From the NCBI GenBank assembly GCA_946415375.1, contig CAMKSF010000013.1:1-38889 (forward strand): 38,889 nt of DNA. The letters run 5' to 3'. The stretch's first letter is position 1. The number at the start of each line of letters is the position of its first letter. Below, in pieces: positions 6,799 through 14,472 of this stretch. The DNA comes from an uncultured Clostridia bacterium. Its GTDB lineage: Bacteria; Bacillota; Clostridia; TANB77; CAG-508. Position numbers and translations under genes: made by a program. The notes below the pieces were generated by a model. The model saw only the letters and a program-made list of their open reading frames with translations, was not told the DNA's origin and did not search any database.

Positions 6799-7623
6799 CT
6801 AATCTGCAAACTTTGTATTTTTCTCAACTTGATTATTATTTGTTACTTTGCATGTCATATCATCTGTAATTTTTATTCTAGTTTCTGTAGGTGTTTTTCT
6901 TCCAAAAGGCAACCAGGTTTTCCAGTGATAGCAAACTATTTCATCATTTTCAATTATCCACTTGTTATTATGACAATCTATTATTTCTGTTCCGTTTTTT
7001 AATGTTTTTATATAAGCCTCTCTTCCTATAAAATTTAATTCTTTCTCTTTATATTCAGGATATTCTTCTATAAATCTGTTATATATTTCTTCAAATTCTG
7101 TTTTTAACTCATATAAAAATCTGGGAACAACCTCTTTCTGATAACTTTTTATCTCTTCTCTATCAAATATTGTTTTAGGTTTAGCATCACAGATAATTTT
7201 AATTAAATCATTGGTAAATTTTTCTTCTGGTAAATATATTAATGGACTTTTCCCAAATTGTGTATCTATGTAATACGTTTTCTTTTCCTCATCTTCGTAT
7301 AAATAACCTGTGTTTAAAACAAATATATTTGCAATTTTTCCAATAACGCTGTTTGGTTCATCTAATTTGTTATAACATTCATCTTCTGTATATGTCCTTC
7401 TGAAACTCTGATATTTCATTGCTCTACTTGTATAGCCCTGCACTCTTTCTTTACGTCCAAATTTACAATTTTGTTTCCATCTTCCTGCACTAAAACATTT
7501 GCCTTGTTTGTAAAAAGAACATTCTTTATATTTATCACAATAAGTTATTTCTGCTTCTAATGGTGTCTCTCTTCCTCCAAAAAGTCCTTTCCCTCCATAT
7601 AAATTAATATTTATTTTATCCAT
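6799..7623 (-). CDS. Hypothetical protein with N-terminal Cys cluster
   Basis: 274 residues. The N-terminal third has C-D-K-Y-K-E-C-S-F-Y and two further Cys (G-K-C-F, Q-N-C-K-F), a spacing that may bind zinc or an Fe-S cluster. The middle is helical and the C-terminus has several strands (W-K-T-W-L-P-F-G). It lies between an HTH protein gene and RusA in the replication-recombination block. I recognise it only as a type of conserved clostridial phage protein without assigned function. Confidence 0.55.
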   Translation of the reverse strand: MDKININLYGGKGLFGGRETPLEAEITYCDKYKECSFYKQGKCFSAGRWKQNCKFGRKERVQGYTSRAMKYQSFRRTYTEDECYNKLDEPNSVIGKIANIFVLNTGYLYEDEEKKTYYIDTQFGKSPLIYLPEEKFTNDLIKIICDAKPKTIFDREEIKSYQKEVVPRFLYELKTEFEEIYNRFIEEYPEYKEKELNFIGREAYIKTLKNGTEIIDCHNNKWIIENDEIVCYHWKTWLPFGRKTPTETRIKITDDMTCKVTNNNQVEKNTKFAD

Positions 7624-7631
7624 ACTTCCTC

Positions 7632-7883
7632 CTAAATCTGCGGAATATGATTCATATTCTCTGTTACTATATCCGCTAAATAATATCTCTTGTATTGTGT
7701 TTCTTCTCCATATCTGTTTTTAGCTGTTTCCCACTCTTTTACAAATGAGTAACCATCTCTTTCTAGTTCATCTATTCTAGCTCCTAGCTGTGTTATTCCT
7801 AAATCTATATATGCATCTCTACTTGTTATACTTCCAAACTGTCTTATGTAATTTATTATTCTCTGTTTTTGATTTATTTTCAT
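7632..7883 (-). CDS. Winged-helix DNA-binding protein
   Basis: 83 residues. Residues 1-50 fit a phage helix-turn-helix domain: R-I-I-N-Y-I-R-Q-F-G-S-I-T (helix), S-R-D-A-Y-I-D-L-G-I (turn and next helix), L-G-A-R-I-D-E-L-E-R-D-G-Y (recognition helix and wing). Such small proteins often modulate early phage transcription or replication. The domain call is good; the target is unknown. Confidence 0.75.
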   Translation of the reverse strand: MKINQKQRIINYIRQFGSITSRDAYIDLGITQLGARIDELERDGYSFVKEWETAKNRYGEETQYKRYYLADIVTENMNHIPQI

Positions 7884-7890
7884 TTGTACT

Positions 7891-7995
7891 TCACTCTCCC
7901 TTAAATTTGATTATTCCTAGGGCTATATATTTAAGTATTCTAGCCCTATTTACATTATTAAAATTTAACAATTGTTTTTCATTTATCTCTAACAT
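7891..7995 (-). CDS. Very small hypothetical protein
   Basis: A 34-residue ORF, ATG 7995 to TGA 7891, with GGAGGTACT in front. It fills the gap between two genes and overlaps the upstream stop by 7 bases. Codon use looks like the neighbours. No function inferred. Confidence 0.4.
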   Translation of the reverse strand: MLEINEKQLLNFNNVNRARILKYIALGIIKFKGE

Positions 7996-8231
7996 ATAGT
8001 ACCTCCTAGCTTGAAGCCATTTAAGACTTCGTCATTTGTTACTGTTTGTTCCTTCATTATTTCTTCCAGAAACAACTCTAATGATTCCTTTATCTCCAAT
8101 AAAGTTGGAAGAAATTTATCTATTTGCTCTGTATGTTCTTCTAAATAGTTACAACCATTATAAAATCTGTTTAAATTATGATTGTAATTCCACTTTAATT
8201 GATATATTGCTTTTTCATTTAAATTACTCAT
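7989..8231 (-). CDS. Small hypothetical helical protein
   Basis: 80 residues, mostly helical, with L-L-E-I-K-E-S-L-E-L-F-L as a likely coiled-coil segment. The start overlaps the end of the DUF3846-like gene by 8 bases. Function unknown. Confidence 0.5.
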   Translation of the reverse strand: MSNLNEKAIYQLKWNYNHNLNRFYNGCNYLEEHTEQIDKFLPTLLEIKESLELFLEEIMKEQTVTNDEVLNGFKLGGTIC

Positions 8232-8757
8232 TTAATGCCTCCATGTTCATTGCATAGTATTGTTCAATATATTTCTGTTTGTTTAATTCTCTATTAGGAT
8301 TAATTAAAGGTACAAATTTGTTGTATTTTCCACAATCAGTACAAGTAGCTTTTATACTTTTATTACCTTCTATGTATTCGTATTTTATATTATTGGAATT
8401 GCAAAATTTACATTTATACAATGCTTTATGCTCTTTCCCATTACATATCATTGTTATATTAGAATTATTTCCCAATAACTTTTCCATCACTTTTTCTATA
8501 TTTTGAAAATCTATTCCAGTAAACTTATCTTCAATAGCTTGCAATACTAAGATGTTTCCACAAATTACATCATTGTTATATGTAATATTAGGTTCTAATC
8601 CTTTTATTTTTCCTTCTTCATTAACTAGCATTACTAAATCATCATCTATTGTTAATGTTTCAACATTTCCTCCGACTATGCTTTGTAATTCTAATAATGA
8701 GCCACCTATTTCCACTATTCTAGGATTTTCATTTACTTTTTTATATATAGCTCTCAT
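8224..8757 (-). CDS. DUF3846-like protein with C-terminal zinc ribbon
   Basis: 177 residues from ATG 8757, chosen because GGGGGAAAG stands in front (an in-frame ATG at 8838 has no such site). The N-terminal domain (M-R-A-I-Y-K-K-V ... E-I-G-G-S-L-L-E-L-Q) and the later D-D-D-L-V-M-L-V-N-E-E-G-K and C-G-N-I-L-V match DUF3846, a domain of unknown function common in phages. The C-terminus carries C-K-F-C and C-T-D-C-G, a probable zinc ribbon, an unusual addition to the domain. Confidence 0.65.
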   Translation of the reverse strand: MRAIYKKVNENPRIVEIGGSLLELQSIVGGNVETLTIDDDLVMLVNEEGKIKGLEPNITYNNDVICGNILVLQAIEDKFTGIDFQNIEKVMEKLLGNNSNITMICNGKEHKALYKCKFCNSNNIKYEYIEGNKSIKATCTDCGKYNKFVPLINPNRELNKQKYIEQYYAMNMEALNE

Positions 8758-8791
8758 ATACTTTCCCCCTATAACTAATTTTAATTTATTT

Positions 8792-10792
8792 TTAAAATGG
8801 CATATAATCTTCTTCCCATTCATAATGTTTATTTTCATATTCTGTATTTTTCATTCTTTTACATTTCCCATCAAAATACAATGGGATATATGGCATTGAT
8901 TTAGCATGTGCTCCTGTATACCTGTCTTTTGCAATTTCTAATATGTTCGTACATTTATATAATTCATTTTCTTTGTCTTTTCCCCAATCAAATGTGTTTA
9001 TTGCAAATTTTTTGAAATTATCATTTACTAAATGAACTATAAATGCATTATCAACTTTATTTCTAATTTCACTACTACCTAAAATATCATCTACTCTTAT
9101 AATTTCTGAATTTTTTTTTGGATGTGCTACAAAAATAATATGAATATTATTTCTTTTAGCAAAAGTTCTAATAATATCTACAAATATGCTTTGTTGCCTA
9201 TATTGGTCTTCACTTAAATCTGTTGTATCTAATGTCATAAGATTGTCCAAAATAATCACATCAGTTTTGTGTTTCTTTACTATATTTTCTATTTGTTCCA
9301 TAATGTTTTTAATAGAATGTCCATCTTCATTTTCATAGACAAAATATCTGTTTTCAGCCCACTTATCTATTGCTTCTTTAACACGACAAGGAACTTCATA
9401 AAATCCAACATTATTTGTTTCTTTAACAAAATCTCCAGCTAATTGTAAATTTATCCAATCTTGAGATAATTCTGGATCAAGCTCTCCACTGTATAATGCT
9501 ACTTTGTAACCATTACCTATCATATTTATTAGCAAGTTAGACACGAAACTTGATTTTCCTCCACCGCTTTTACCACTAATAACGCTTACTCCACCTTTTA
9601 TTAAACCTATCATCTTTGTATCTATTCCAGTAAATCCAGTAGTGATATATTCTTTTTGTGGTTTATTTTTTCTTTTTTCATTTATTTGCGAAACTGTTAG
9701 AAAACCTTTTTTCTCTTTGTTTTCCTCAAACATTCCAACTACTTTATAGTCTTGTTTTGAATAATTTGGTTTTGCTGTATAATCTACATATTGCTTATTA
9801 TAAGCATCTGGTTCATACATTAGTCTTACATCTTGCCATTTATGATAGTTGCAACTATTATGAAAACATTTATAAGCTATTGCTCCGTTATCTAATTGTA
9901 TAATTGCACTATCAGGCGCTTTATGTTCAGGATTAAACAAACATTGTTCTAAAATATATCTAGTTACGCCATTTGCTTTTACAACTTTTTTTACTTGTAT
10001 TCTGTTTTTTTGTATAAAATTTTCCAGATTGAAATTTTCACCATAATTTTTATAATCTTTTTTTTCAGGCACAGGCAAATCTTTTACTACTTCTTTTATT
10101 AATTCAATATCATTACTTTCTATATTTTGTGGCACTTTAACAATTTTGCTTTCTCTATATGGTCTATCCTTTGTGTTACTTCCTTTTTCTGCCATTGTTC
10201 CATATAATTTACATATTCTAGCTGGATTATAATTCTTCATATCAATATCAACTTTTTCATCACTAAACAAAATATGTAATGTTTCAAGAAATTTTTTAAT
10301 TAAATCAATTCTTGTTTTTTCATTTTTTAATTCAATTTTATATAGTAAATGCACTCCATTTCCACTTATAGCAACTATTGGTTCTCTAAATTTTTTATTT
10401 CTTAGATACAATATAATTGCATTTGCCTTTTGTTTAGCATAATTTAATTCTTTTTCAGATGATGATGTTCCACTAGGTCTAACTGGGTCTAAATCTATAA
10501 ATAACCAATTATACCCCTCTATATCAGTATCTCCAGTTGTAGGAGTTGCATTTTTAATAAATTTATCTTTTTGTGCTCTTGAATAACAGGCATTTTTAAT
10601 TTTTTGTAGACATATATAAACATTTGATTTTCCTTCAACATTTAATGTTTTTAATTGTCTTAATGCTGTCTCAATATCATTAAAATAAGCACTATATGTT
10701 CCCTTGTTTTCCAACACTCTTATTTCAAATATTTCGCCATCTTCTTTTAATAAACCTATTGCTTTGACAACTTCTTTTTCATCAATTATCAT
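8792..10792 (-). CDS. Primase-helicase fusion
   Basis: 666 residues from ATG 10792 (AGGAAG in front, start overlapping the upstream TAA). The N-terminal half resembles archaeo-eukaryotic primases of phages and plasmids: W-L-F-I-D-L-D-P (about 94-101, metal-binding Asp), S-G-N-G-V-H-L-L-Y (about 142-150) and V-D-I-D (about 184-187). A Cys/His segment (C-F-H-N-S-C-N-Y-H) follows. The C-terminal half is a RecA-like helicase with Walker A G-K-S-G-G-G-K-S-S (about 410-418), a Walker B-like V-I-I-L-D-N-L and a later hydrophobic I-I-F-V-A-H-P. It would prime and unwind DNA at the phage fork, probably loaded by the replisome organizer next door. Confidence 0.85.
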   Translation of the reverse strand: MIIDEKEVVKAIGLLKEDGEIFEIRVLENKGTYSAYFNDIETALRQLKTLNVEGKSNVYICLQKIKNACYSRAQKDKFIKNATPTTGDTDIEGYNWLFIDLDPVRPSGTSSSEKELNYAKQKANAIILYLRNKKFREPIVAISGNGVHLLYKIELKNEKTRIDLIKKFLETLHILFSDEKVDIDMKNYNPARICKLYGTMAEKGSNTKDRPYRESKIVKVPQNIESNDIELIKEVVKDLPVPEKKDYKNYGENFNLENFIQKNRIQVKKVVKANGVTRYILEQCLFNPEHKAPDSAIIQLDNGAIAYKCFHNSCNYHKWQDVRLMYEPDAYNKQYVDYTAKPNYSKQDYKVVGMFEENKEKKGFLTVSQINEKRKNKPQKEYITTGFTGIDTKMIGLIKGGVSVISGKSGGGKSSFVSNLLINMIGNGYKVALYSGELDPELSQDWINLQLAGDFVKETNNVGFYEVPCRVKEAIDKWAENRYFVYENEDGHSIKNIMEQIENIVKKHKTDVIILDNLMTLDTTDLSEDQYRQQSIFVDIIRTFAKRNNIHIIFVAHPKKNSEIIRVDDILGSSEIRNKVDNAFIVHLVNDNFKKFAINTFDWGKDKENELYKCTNILEIAKDRYTGAHAKSMPYIPLYFDGKCKRMKNTEYENKHYEWEEDYMPF

Positions 10793-11610
10793 TATTGCCA
10801 CTTCCTCTCATTTGCTTTTTCCTCTGTTTTTTCTTCTTTCATCTCAACATTATTAGCTTTCTCTAAAATTTTTATCATTTTATTAGGACTAATTAGCCAG
10901 TCAAAATCAGCTTTCCAATTATTATTATTATTACCTTTATAAAAATCATTATCTTCAGCATACTGAAATACTTTTCTGAATACTCCAATATCTCTATCAT
11001 ATTCTTCATATCTTGCTTTTATAGTTTTCTTTCTACTTTCAGTCAATTTGATTACTTTGGGCAAACTTAAGCATATTTGATGATATAATTTAACAATTTC
11101 ATCATAAGGTATTTTTTTCTTATTATTTATATCTGGTTCTATTTCTTTATCTGTTATTTCACCTTCCGCTACTACAATGCTACTTTTATTATCTATACTA
11201 TTCTCTTCTATACTATTCTCTTCTATACTGGGTACACCATTGGTTGACATCTGGTTGACATTTGGTATACCAAGCTCATAAACCCCATTCTCATCTTCTG
11301 TTAACATGCTTTTCTCTTCTTTATAAATTGTCTCTATATACCTATCTTTTCTTAAATAATTATTTAACTTCCAATGTCTTATAACAATTACGCCTGTATC
11401 AAACGGTATTACGAATTTTTTTGTAATTAGTATTTTTAAATCATCTTCATTTGCACTAATCAATTTTACAATTTTCTTAGGCTTACTCACAAATCCGTCA
11501 TCATCTGCTCTCATTCCCAAATGGAAGTATAAATTTTGTGTGGTTTGGGGCATATCCAAAAATAAATCTGTATCTACTACTTCTATGTCAAACATTCTTT
11601 TTCTTGCCAT
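10792..11610 (-). CDS. Replisome organizer (DnaD-like replication initiator)
   Basis: 272 residues. The N-terminus (M-A-R-K-R-M-F-D-I-E-V-V-D-T-D-L-F, then G-M-R-A-D-D-D-G-F-V) is the phage replisome-organizer domain, a winged helix that binds the phage origin. A low-complexity linker has the repeat S-I-E-E-N-S-I-E-E-N. The C-terminal helical domain (F-R-K-V-F-Q-Y-A-E and W-K-A-D-F-D-W-L) is DnaD-like and would recruit the helicase. Its direct neighbour is the primase-helicase, with a one-base overlap. Confidence 0.85.
   Translation of the reverse strand: MARKRMFDIEVVDTDLFLDMPQTTQNLYFHLGMRADDDGFVSKPKKIVKLISANEDDLKILITKKFVIPFDTGVIVIRHWKLNNYLRKDRYIETIYKEEKSMLTEDENGVYELGIPNVNQMSTNGVPSIEENSIEENSIDNKSSIVVAEGEITDKEIEPDINNKKKIPYDEIVKLYHQICLSLPKVIKLTESRKKTIKARYEEYDRDIGVFRKVFQYAEDNDFYKGNNNNNWKADFDWLISPNKMIKILEKANNVEMKEEKTEEKANERKWQ
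11193..11229. repeat. Short tandem repeat inside the initiator gene, possible iterons
   Basis: The 15-base unit CTATACTATTCTCTT occurs at 11193-11207 and 11208-11222, with a partial third copy at 11223-11229. It encodes the S-I-E-E-N repeat. Phage origins often lie inside the initiator gene as direct repeats, so this may be the replication origin; alternatively it is only linker slippage. Confidence 0.35.
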
Positions 11611-11645
11611 AACTTATTCTTCCTTTCTTTAGTATTTTTTACTTT

Positions 11646-11948
11646 TTAGAATGGCAACTCACTACTGTTAAAATCATTTCCTGTATTTATAGCTGTAGTA
11701 TCTACAGTTGTTGTTCCGTTTGCCAATTCAAAATCTATTATCATCTCATAAAAAACTGGTTTATTTTCCTTATTCATATAAAAGCTTAAAAAACTATTTT
11801 TTACTTCTATTTGTGTTCTATTTGCTAATTCAACACCTTTTTTAAACTGTACTGGGAAATATGCTTTTTGATATGTCCCATCTTGCATTTTCTTACTAAC
11901 TCCTCTTGAATAAAATCCCTTATCATTTTTAAAAATCATTATTTTCAT
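11646..11948 (-). CDS. SSB-like single-stranded DNA-binding protein
   Basis: 100 residues. A beta-rich body and the C-terminal ending S-S-E-L-P-F resemble the acidic tail tip that single-stranded DNA-binding proteins use to recruit partners. It lies between the Rad52-like and replisome organizer genes, where phages usually keep their SSB. It is shorter than typical SSB and the OB fold is not obvious by eye. The start ATG 11948 has GAGAGGAG upstream. Confidence 0.55.
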   Translation of the reverse strand: MKIMIFKNDKGFYSRGVSKKMQDGTYQKAYFPVQFKKGVELANRTQIEVKNSFLSFYMNKENKPVFYEMIIDFELANGTTTVDTTAINTGNDFNSSELPF

Positions 11949-12088
11949 AATATTTTCTCCTCTCTTTTCCTATTTTTATAAATCTTATCTATATTTTCGT
12001 TGCTTTCCTTTTCTTTATAAATTATTAACTCAAATTGTCTGATAAACTTTAGGTATTTTATTAATTTTTCAATGTTCCATTTTTTATG
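11945..12088 (-). CDS. Possible small ORF or readthrough extension
   Basis: After the TAA of the Rad52-like gene (12091-12089) the same frame stays open for 47 codons and ends in a TGA that overlaps the ATG of the SSB-like gene (ATGA arrangement). The residues (Lys/Ile/Glu-rich, helical) look like protein, but there is no ATG, GTG or TTG in that frame. It could be a gene that lost its start, a readthrough tail, or chance in AT-rich DNA. Confidence 0.25.
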   Translation of the reverse strand, partial: HKKWNIEKLIKYLKFIRQFELIIYKEKESNENIDKIYKNRKREEKIL

Positions 12089-12592
12089 TTATTTGGTGTA
12101 TACAAATACCCTTTCTTTTGTTGATAAATTTATTATTGCTAATCCTGTAATTTCTTTATTTTCAATTTTTATCTTTTCTACAATAAACTTGTCATATGTT
12201 GCATATTTTCCATTTTTTGATACTATCTTACATTTATCAGATGTGATCCATATAAATGGACTTGTATAAAGTTCTACTCCTATCCCCCATTTAAAACCTG
12301 CTCTTTTAAATGCATCACTTGCTTCACCTTTTTCTTTATCTCCAAATGCTGATTCTACTCCACAATCTTGTTTTGATACCCATTCTTTCTTTTCTGAGTC
12401 ATATACTGAAATTGTACAGTACATATTTCCTTTTACTTCTTCATATTCACATTGCCAATTCATCTCGCCATAAGTTTCATCTAAAATCGCCATATCAGTT
12501 CTTGCTGTTTTATATAAAAGAAGTGAACAACCTTTTTCATTTATTGTAGAAACTTTACATTCAATTTCATTTTCTTTTAAGTCTCTAATCAT
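12089..12592 (-). CDS. Rad52/ERF-like single-strand annealing protein
   Basis: 167 residues starting at ATG 12592 (GAGGTGG 7 bases upstream; an in-frame ATG at 12616 lacks a site). The segment E-A-S-D-A-F-K-R-A-G-F-K-W-G-I-G-V-E-L-Y (about 92-111) is the family hallmark, where Rad52-type proteins have D-A-x-K-R-A-x-x-x-x-G-x-x-L-Y. It would anneal complementary single strands during phage recombination together with the SSB-like and RusA proteins of the same operon. Confidence 0.8.
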   Translation of the reverse strand: MIRDLKENEIECKVSTINEKGCSLLLYKTARTDMAILDETYGEMNWQCEYEEVKGNMYCTISVYDSEKKEWVSKQDCGVESAFGDKEKGEASDAFKRAGFKWGIGVELYTSPFIWITSDKCKIVSKNGKYATYDKFIVEKIKIENKEITGLAIINLSTKERVFVYTK

Positions 12593-12731
12593 TATTTCCA
12601 CCTCTTCTTTCAGCATCTTTCAATAGTTCTTGTTTTCTGCCATAATAAAACTTTTCCATTTTTATTACATAAGCTAATTCGTTTATATATTCATCATTAT
12701 TTAAATCAGTTATTTTTTTACCTTCTTCCAT
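12585..12731 (-). CDS. Small hypothetical protein
   Basis: A 48-residue ORF from ATG 12731 (overlapping the upstream TGA as ATGA) to TAG 12585, overlapping the Rad52-like start by 8 bases. Rich in Tyr, Lys and Glu; helical. The last codons supply the ribosome binding site of the next gene. Confidence 0.55.
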   Translation of the reverse strand: MEEGKKITDLNNDEYINELAYVIKMEKFYYGRKQELLKDAERRGGNND

Positions 12732-12919
12732 CACATTACCTCCAATGCAACTTCTTTATTTATTTTTATATCGTTTGCTTTTTCAGCAATATCTACTATC
12801 TCTGTATAAATTTCATCTGTATCATCTACATCTACTAGACATTTATAAGCTTTTTCTAAATAATCTAGACATTCACTTAATTTTTTAATGTCATATTTTA
12901 TAGCTTTTATCTCGTCCAT
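12731..12919 (-). CDS. Small hypothetical helical protein
   Basis: 62 residues, acidic, two predicted helices. ATG 12919 has AAGGAGG upstream. No recognised domain. Confidence 0.55.
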   Translation of the reverse strand: MDEIKAIKYDIKKLSECLDYLEKAYKCLVDVDDTDEIYTEIVDIAEKANDIKINKEVALEVM

Positions 12920-12997
12920 TTTTCCTCCTTGACTATTCTCTTAAATTATGTTAATATAATCAAAGAGAATGTTTATTTAAATATTTTTGTTTGTATG

Positions 12998-13291
12998 CTA
13001 AAAATGTTTACCAGGCACGTTTAGCATACTTTTTAATTTTTTAGTTAAATTATCTACGCTATTATATTGATTTATATTTAATTCATCTGATATTGCTTTA
13101 ATTAGTCTTGCTTGTTCTACTGTTCTACTTTCTGCTAAATCTACATTCATTTTTAATTCTGCATTTTCTATTCTTAACTGTTTGTTTTCTGCGTATAGCA
13201 CAGACCATTCTGCGTTATGCTCACTTACTAACTCCTCTAAATTCTTAATCTTTTTATTTTGTTCTCTTATTGTTTTTAAATTATTAAACAT
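12998..13291 (-). CDS. Coiled-coil protein
   Basis: 97 residues. Residues about 8-70 show a continuous heptad pattern (E-N-K-Q-L-R-I-E-N-A-E-L-K), so a dimeric coiled coil is likely. The start ATG 13291 has AGGAGG upstream. Function unknown. Confidence 0.6.
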   Translation of the reverse strand: MFNNLKTIREQNKKIKNLEELVSEHNAEWSVLYAENKQLRIENAELKMNVDLAESRTVEQARLIKAISDELNINQYNSVDNLTKKLKSMLNVPGKHF

Positions 13292-13303
13292 TTTATTTAC
13301 CTC

Positions 13304-13483
13304 CTAATAAACATTTTTAAGGATTTTTAATCCTACGCGTATAATTTGTTGACTTTGTTTTATTTTCTTCTTATTTTTTATTGTCGTTGCAATTTGATGT
13401 ATAAATAATGTTGCTAATATTGTTCCAAAAAACATTGCAAAAATATAATTAAATAATTCATGCCATTCTGCTATACTTAACAT
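13304..13483 (-). CDS. Small single-span membrane protein
   Basis: A 59-residue ORF from ATG 13483 with GAGGAGGTG upstream. Residues about 8-30 are hydrophobic (L-F-N-Y-I-F-A-M-F-F-G-T-I-L-A-T-L-F-I) and the C-terminal half is strongly basic, so it is probably anchored with the basic part inside. Early phage membrane peptide of unknown role. Confidence 0.6.
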   Translation of the reverse strand: MLSIAEWHELFNYIFAMFFGTILATLFIHQIATTIKNKKKIKQSQQIIRVGLKILKNVY

Positions 13484-13499
13484 ATTTCTTCACCTCCTC

Positions 13500-13718
13500 T
13501 CAAATTAATATCTTTGTTATTGATTCCATCTTTGTTTTTAAATTTGTATATTTTTCTAGTAAATTGTTATACATTTCAATGCTTACTGTGTTTTCATCAA
13601 TTCTTATTCTGTCTGCTGTCTCTAAGTAATCTACTTCTTTATTTGCTATCATTTTTTGTACTTTGTCATATCCTAAGTTATATCTTTTCATAAATTGATT
13701 TCTTGTTAAGAGTTCCAT
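13500..13718 (-). CDS. Excisionase-like/MerR-type DNA-binding protein
   Basis: 72 residues. L-T-R-N-Q-F-M-K-R-Y-N-L-G-Y-D-K-V-Q-K-M-I resembles the short winged helix of excisionases and phage helix-turn-helix proteins. It directly follows the Cro-like gene (1 base apart), the normal place for such early regulators. It may direct excision by the integrase or act as an early regulator. Confidence 0.55.
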   Translation of the reverse strand: MELLTRNQFMKRYNLGYDKVQKMIANKEVDYLETADRIRIDENTVSIEMYNNLLEKYTNLKTKMESITKILI

Positions 13719-13943
13719 TTACATCTCCTCCTTATTTTCATTTTCTGAAAGTTCTGTTTTAAAAAAAATAGTCTCGACTTTACATTTTAAAAATTTAGAA
13801 ATAATCAAAGCTTCATTAACTGAAAATTTGACATCACCATTTTCTTTTTTAAAATAATTACATGGAGACTTACCTATAACTTGTGCCATATCATCTATTG
13901 TATATCCTTTTTTCTCTCTTAATTCTTTTAATTTTTCGTACAC
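13719..13943 (-). CDS. Cro-like repressor (XRE family)
   Basis: 74 residues starting at GTG 13943; AGAAGG stands 8 bases upstream, whereas an in-frame GTG at 13952 would touch that site. A helix-turn-helix spans L-R-E-K-K-G-Y-T-I-D-D-M-A-Q-V-I-G-K-S, as in XRE/Cro proteins. It is divergent from the CI-like gene, with shared operators between them, so it should repress the lysogeny promoter in lytic growth. A copy of the operator sequence lies inside its own 3' end (13736-13750). Confidence 0.8.
   Translation of the reverse strand: MYEKLKELREKKGYTIDDMAQVIGKSPCNYFKKENGDVKFSVNEALIISKFLKCKVETIFFKTELSENENKEEM
13736..13750. promoter_or_regulatory. Operator O5 inside the Cro-like gene
   Basis: TTTCATTTTCTGAAA, a perfect match to the TTTCA-N5-TGAAA operator found in the switch region 200 bases away. 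Lying inside the coding sequence, it could let the repressor block elongation or form a loop with the switch operators. Confidence 0.6.
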
Positions 13944-13956
13944 TTTTTTCACCTTC

Positions 13957-13971
13957 TTTCAGTTTCTGAAG
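13957..13971. promoter_or_regulatory. Operator O1 of the genetic switch
   Basis: TTTCAGTTTCTGAAG: one mismatch to TTTCA-N5-TGAAA. It lies just downstream of the -10 box of the early promoter. Confidence 0.65.
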
Positions 13972-13973
13972 AT

Positions 13974-14002
13974 ATATTATTTCATTATCTGAAATTTGTC
14001 AA
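13974..14002 (-). promoter_or_regulatory. Early lytic promoter
   Basis: On the minus strand TTGACA (14002-13997), 17 bases, TAATAT (13979-13974). The spacer holds operator O2 completely, so repressor binding would shut the early operon that starts with the Cro-like gene. Confidence 0.8.
13980..13994. promoter_or_regulatory. Operator O2 of the genetic switch
   Basis: TTTCATTATCTGAAA, perfect TTTCA-N5-TGAAA, centred in the spacer of the early promoter. Confidence 0.75.
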
Positions 14003-14030
14003 TACTTTTTTTAAATTTTTTTAAATATTT

Positions 14031-14045
14031 TTTCATTTACTGAAA
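14031..14045. promoter_or_regulatory. Operator O3 of the genetic switch
   Basis: TTTCATTTACTGAAA, perfect TTTCA-N5-TGAAA, just upstream of the -35 box of the lysogeny promoter. Confidence 0.75.
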
Positions 14046-14050
14046 AACGT

Positions 14051-14079
14051 TTGATTTTTTCATAAAATGAAAGTATAAT
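14051..14079 (+). promoter_or_regulatory. Lysogeny (repressor) promoter
   Basis: TTGATT (14051-14056), 17 bases, TATAAT (14074-14079), about 25 bases before the repressor ATG, which has AAAGGAG upstream. Operator O4 fills its spacer. Confidence 0.8.
14058..14072. promoter_or_regulatory. Operator O4 of the genetic switch
   Basis: TTTCATAAAATGAAA, perfect TTTCA-N5-TGAAA, in the spacer of the lysogeny promoter; probably used for autoregulation or by the Cro-like protein. Confidence 0.75.
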
Positions 14080-14103
14080 AAATGTATAAAGGAGATTAAT
14101 ACT

Positions 14104-14457
14104 ATGAGTTTTGGAGATAGAATTAAATCATTAAGAATTGAAAAAGATTGGACACAAGAATATGTTTGTAAAAAATTAAATATATCTTCAGGTGCATTGT
14201 CTAGATATGAAACTGGAATGTATGAACCTAAATCACTGGAATTAGTAAAAGATTTTGCTAATTTATTTGGTGTGTCTACAGACTATTTGCTTGGCAAATC
14301 AGATATTCGTAATCCTGAAAAAGTTGATATAGATGATGTAAACGTTGCCTTTTCTTCTGGAATTAAAGGCTTAAATGATACAAATAAAGCTATTATAAAA
14401 AGCACTATTGAAGCTTTACTTGCTAAACAAGAAAAAGATGATAAAGATAAAAAATAA
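14104..14457 (+). CDS. CI-like phage repressor (XRE family)
   Basis: 117 residues. The N-terminal helix-turn-helix is textbook XRE: I-K-S-L-R-I-E-K-D-W-T-Q-E-Y-V-C, then I-S-S-G-A-L-S-R-Y-E-T-G and the later L-F-G-V-S-T-D-Y-L-L-G-K. There is no LexA-type peptidase domain; the C-terminus is a short helix, likely for dimerisation. Repressors of this kind are removed by an ImmA-type peptidase, and such a gene follows directly. It should hold the early promoter shut in the lysogen through the TTTCA-N5-TGAAA operators. Confidence 0.85.
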   Translation: MSFGDRIKSLRIEKDWTQEYVCKKLNISSGALSRYETGMYEPKSLELVKDFANLFGVSTDYLLGKSDIRNPEKVDIDDVNVAFSSGIKGLNDTNKAIIKSTIEALLAKQEKDDKDKK

Positions 14458-14472
14458 TTATGAGGATATAAA

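Noticed and set aside
8758..8838. Longer start for the DUF3846-like gene
   Set aside because: No ribosome binding site before ATG 8838; it overlaps the primase-helicase end, and the domain begins at the ATG at 8757.
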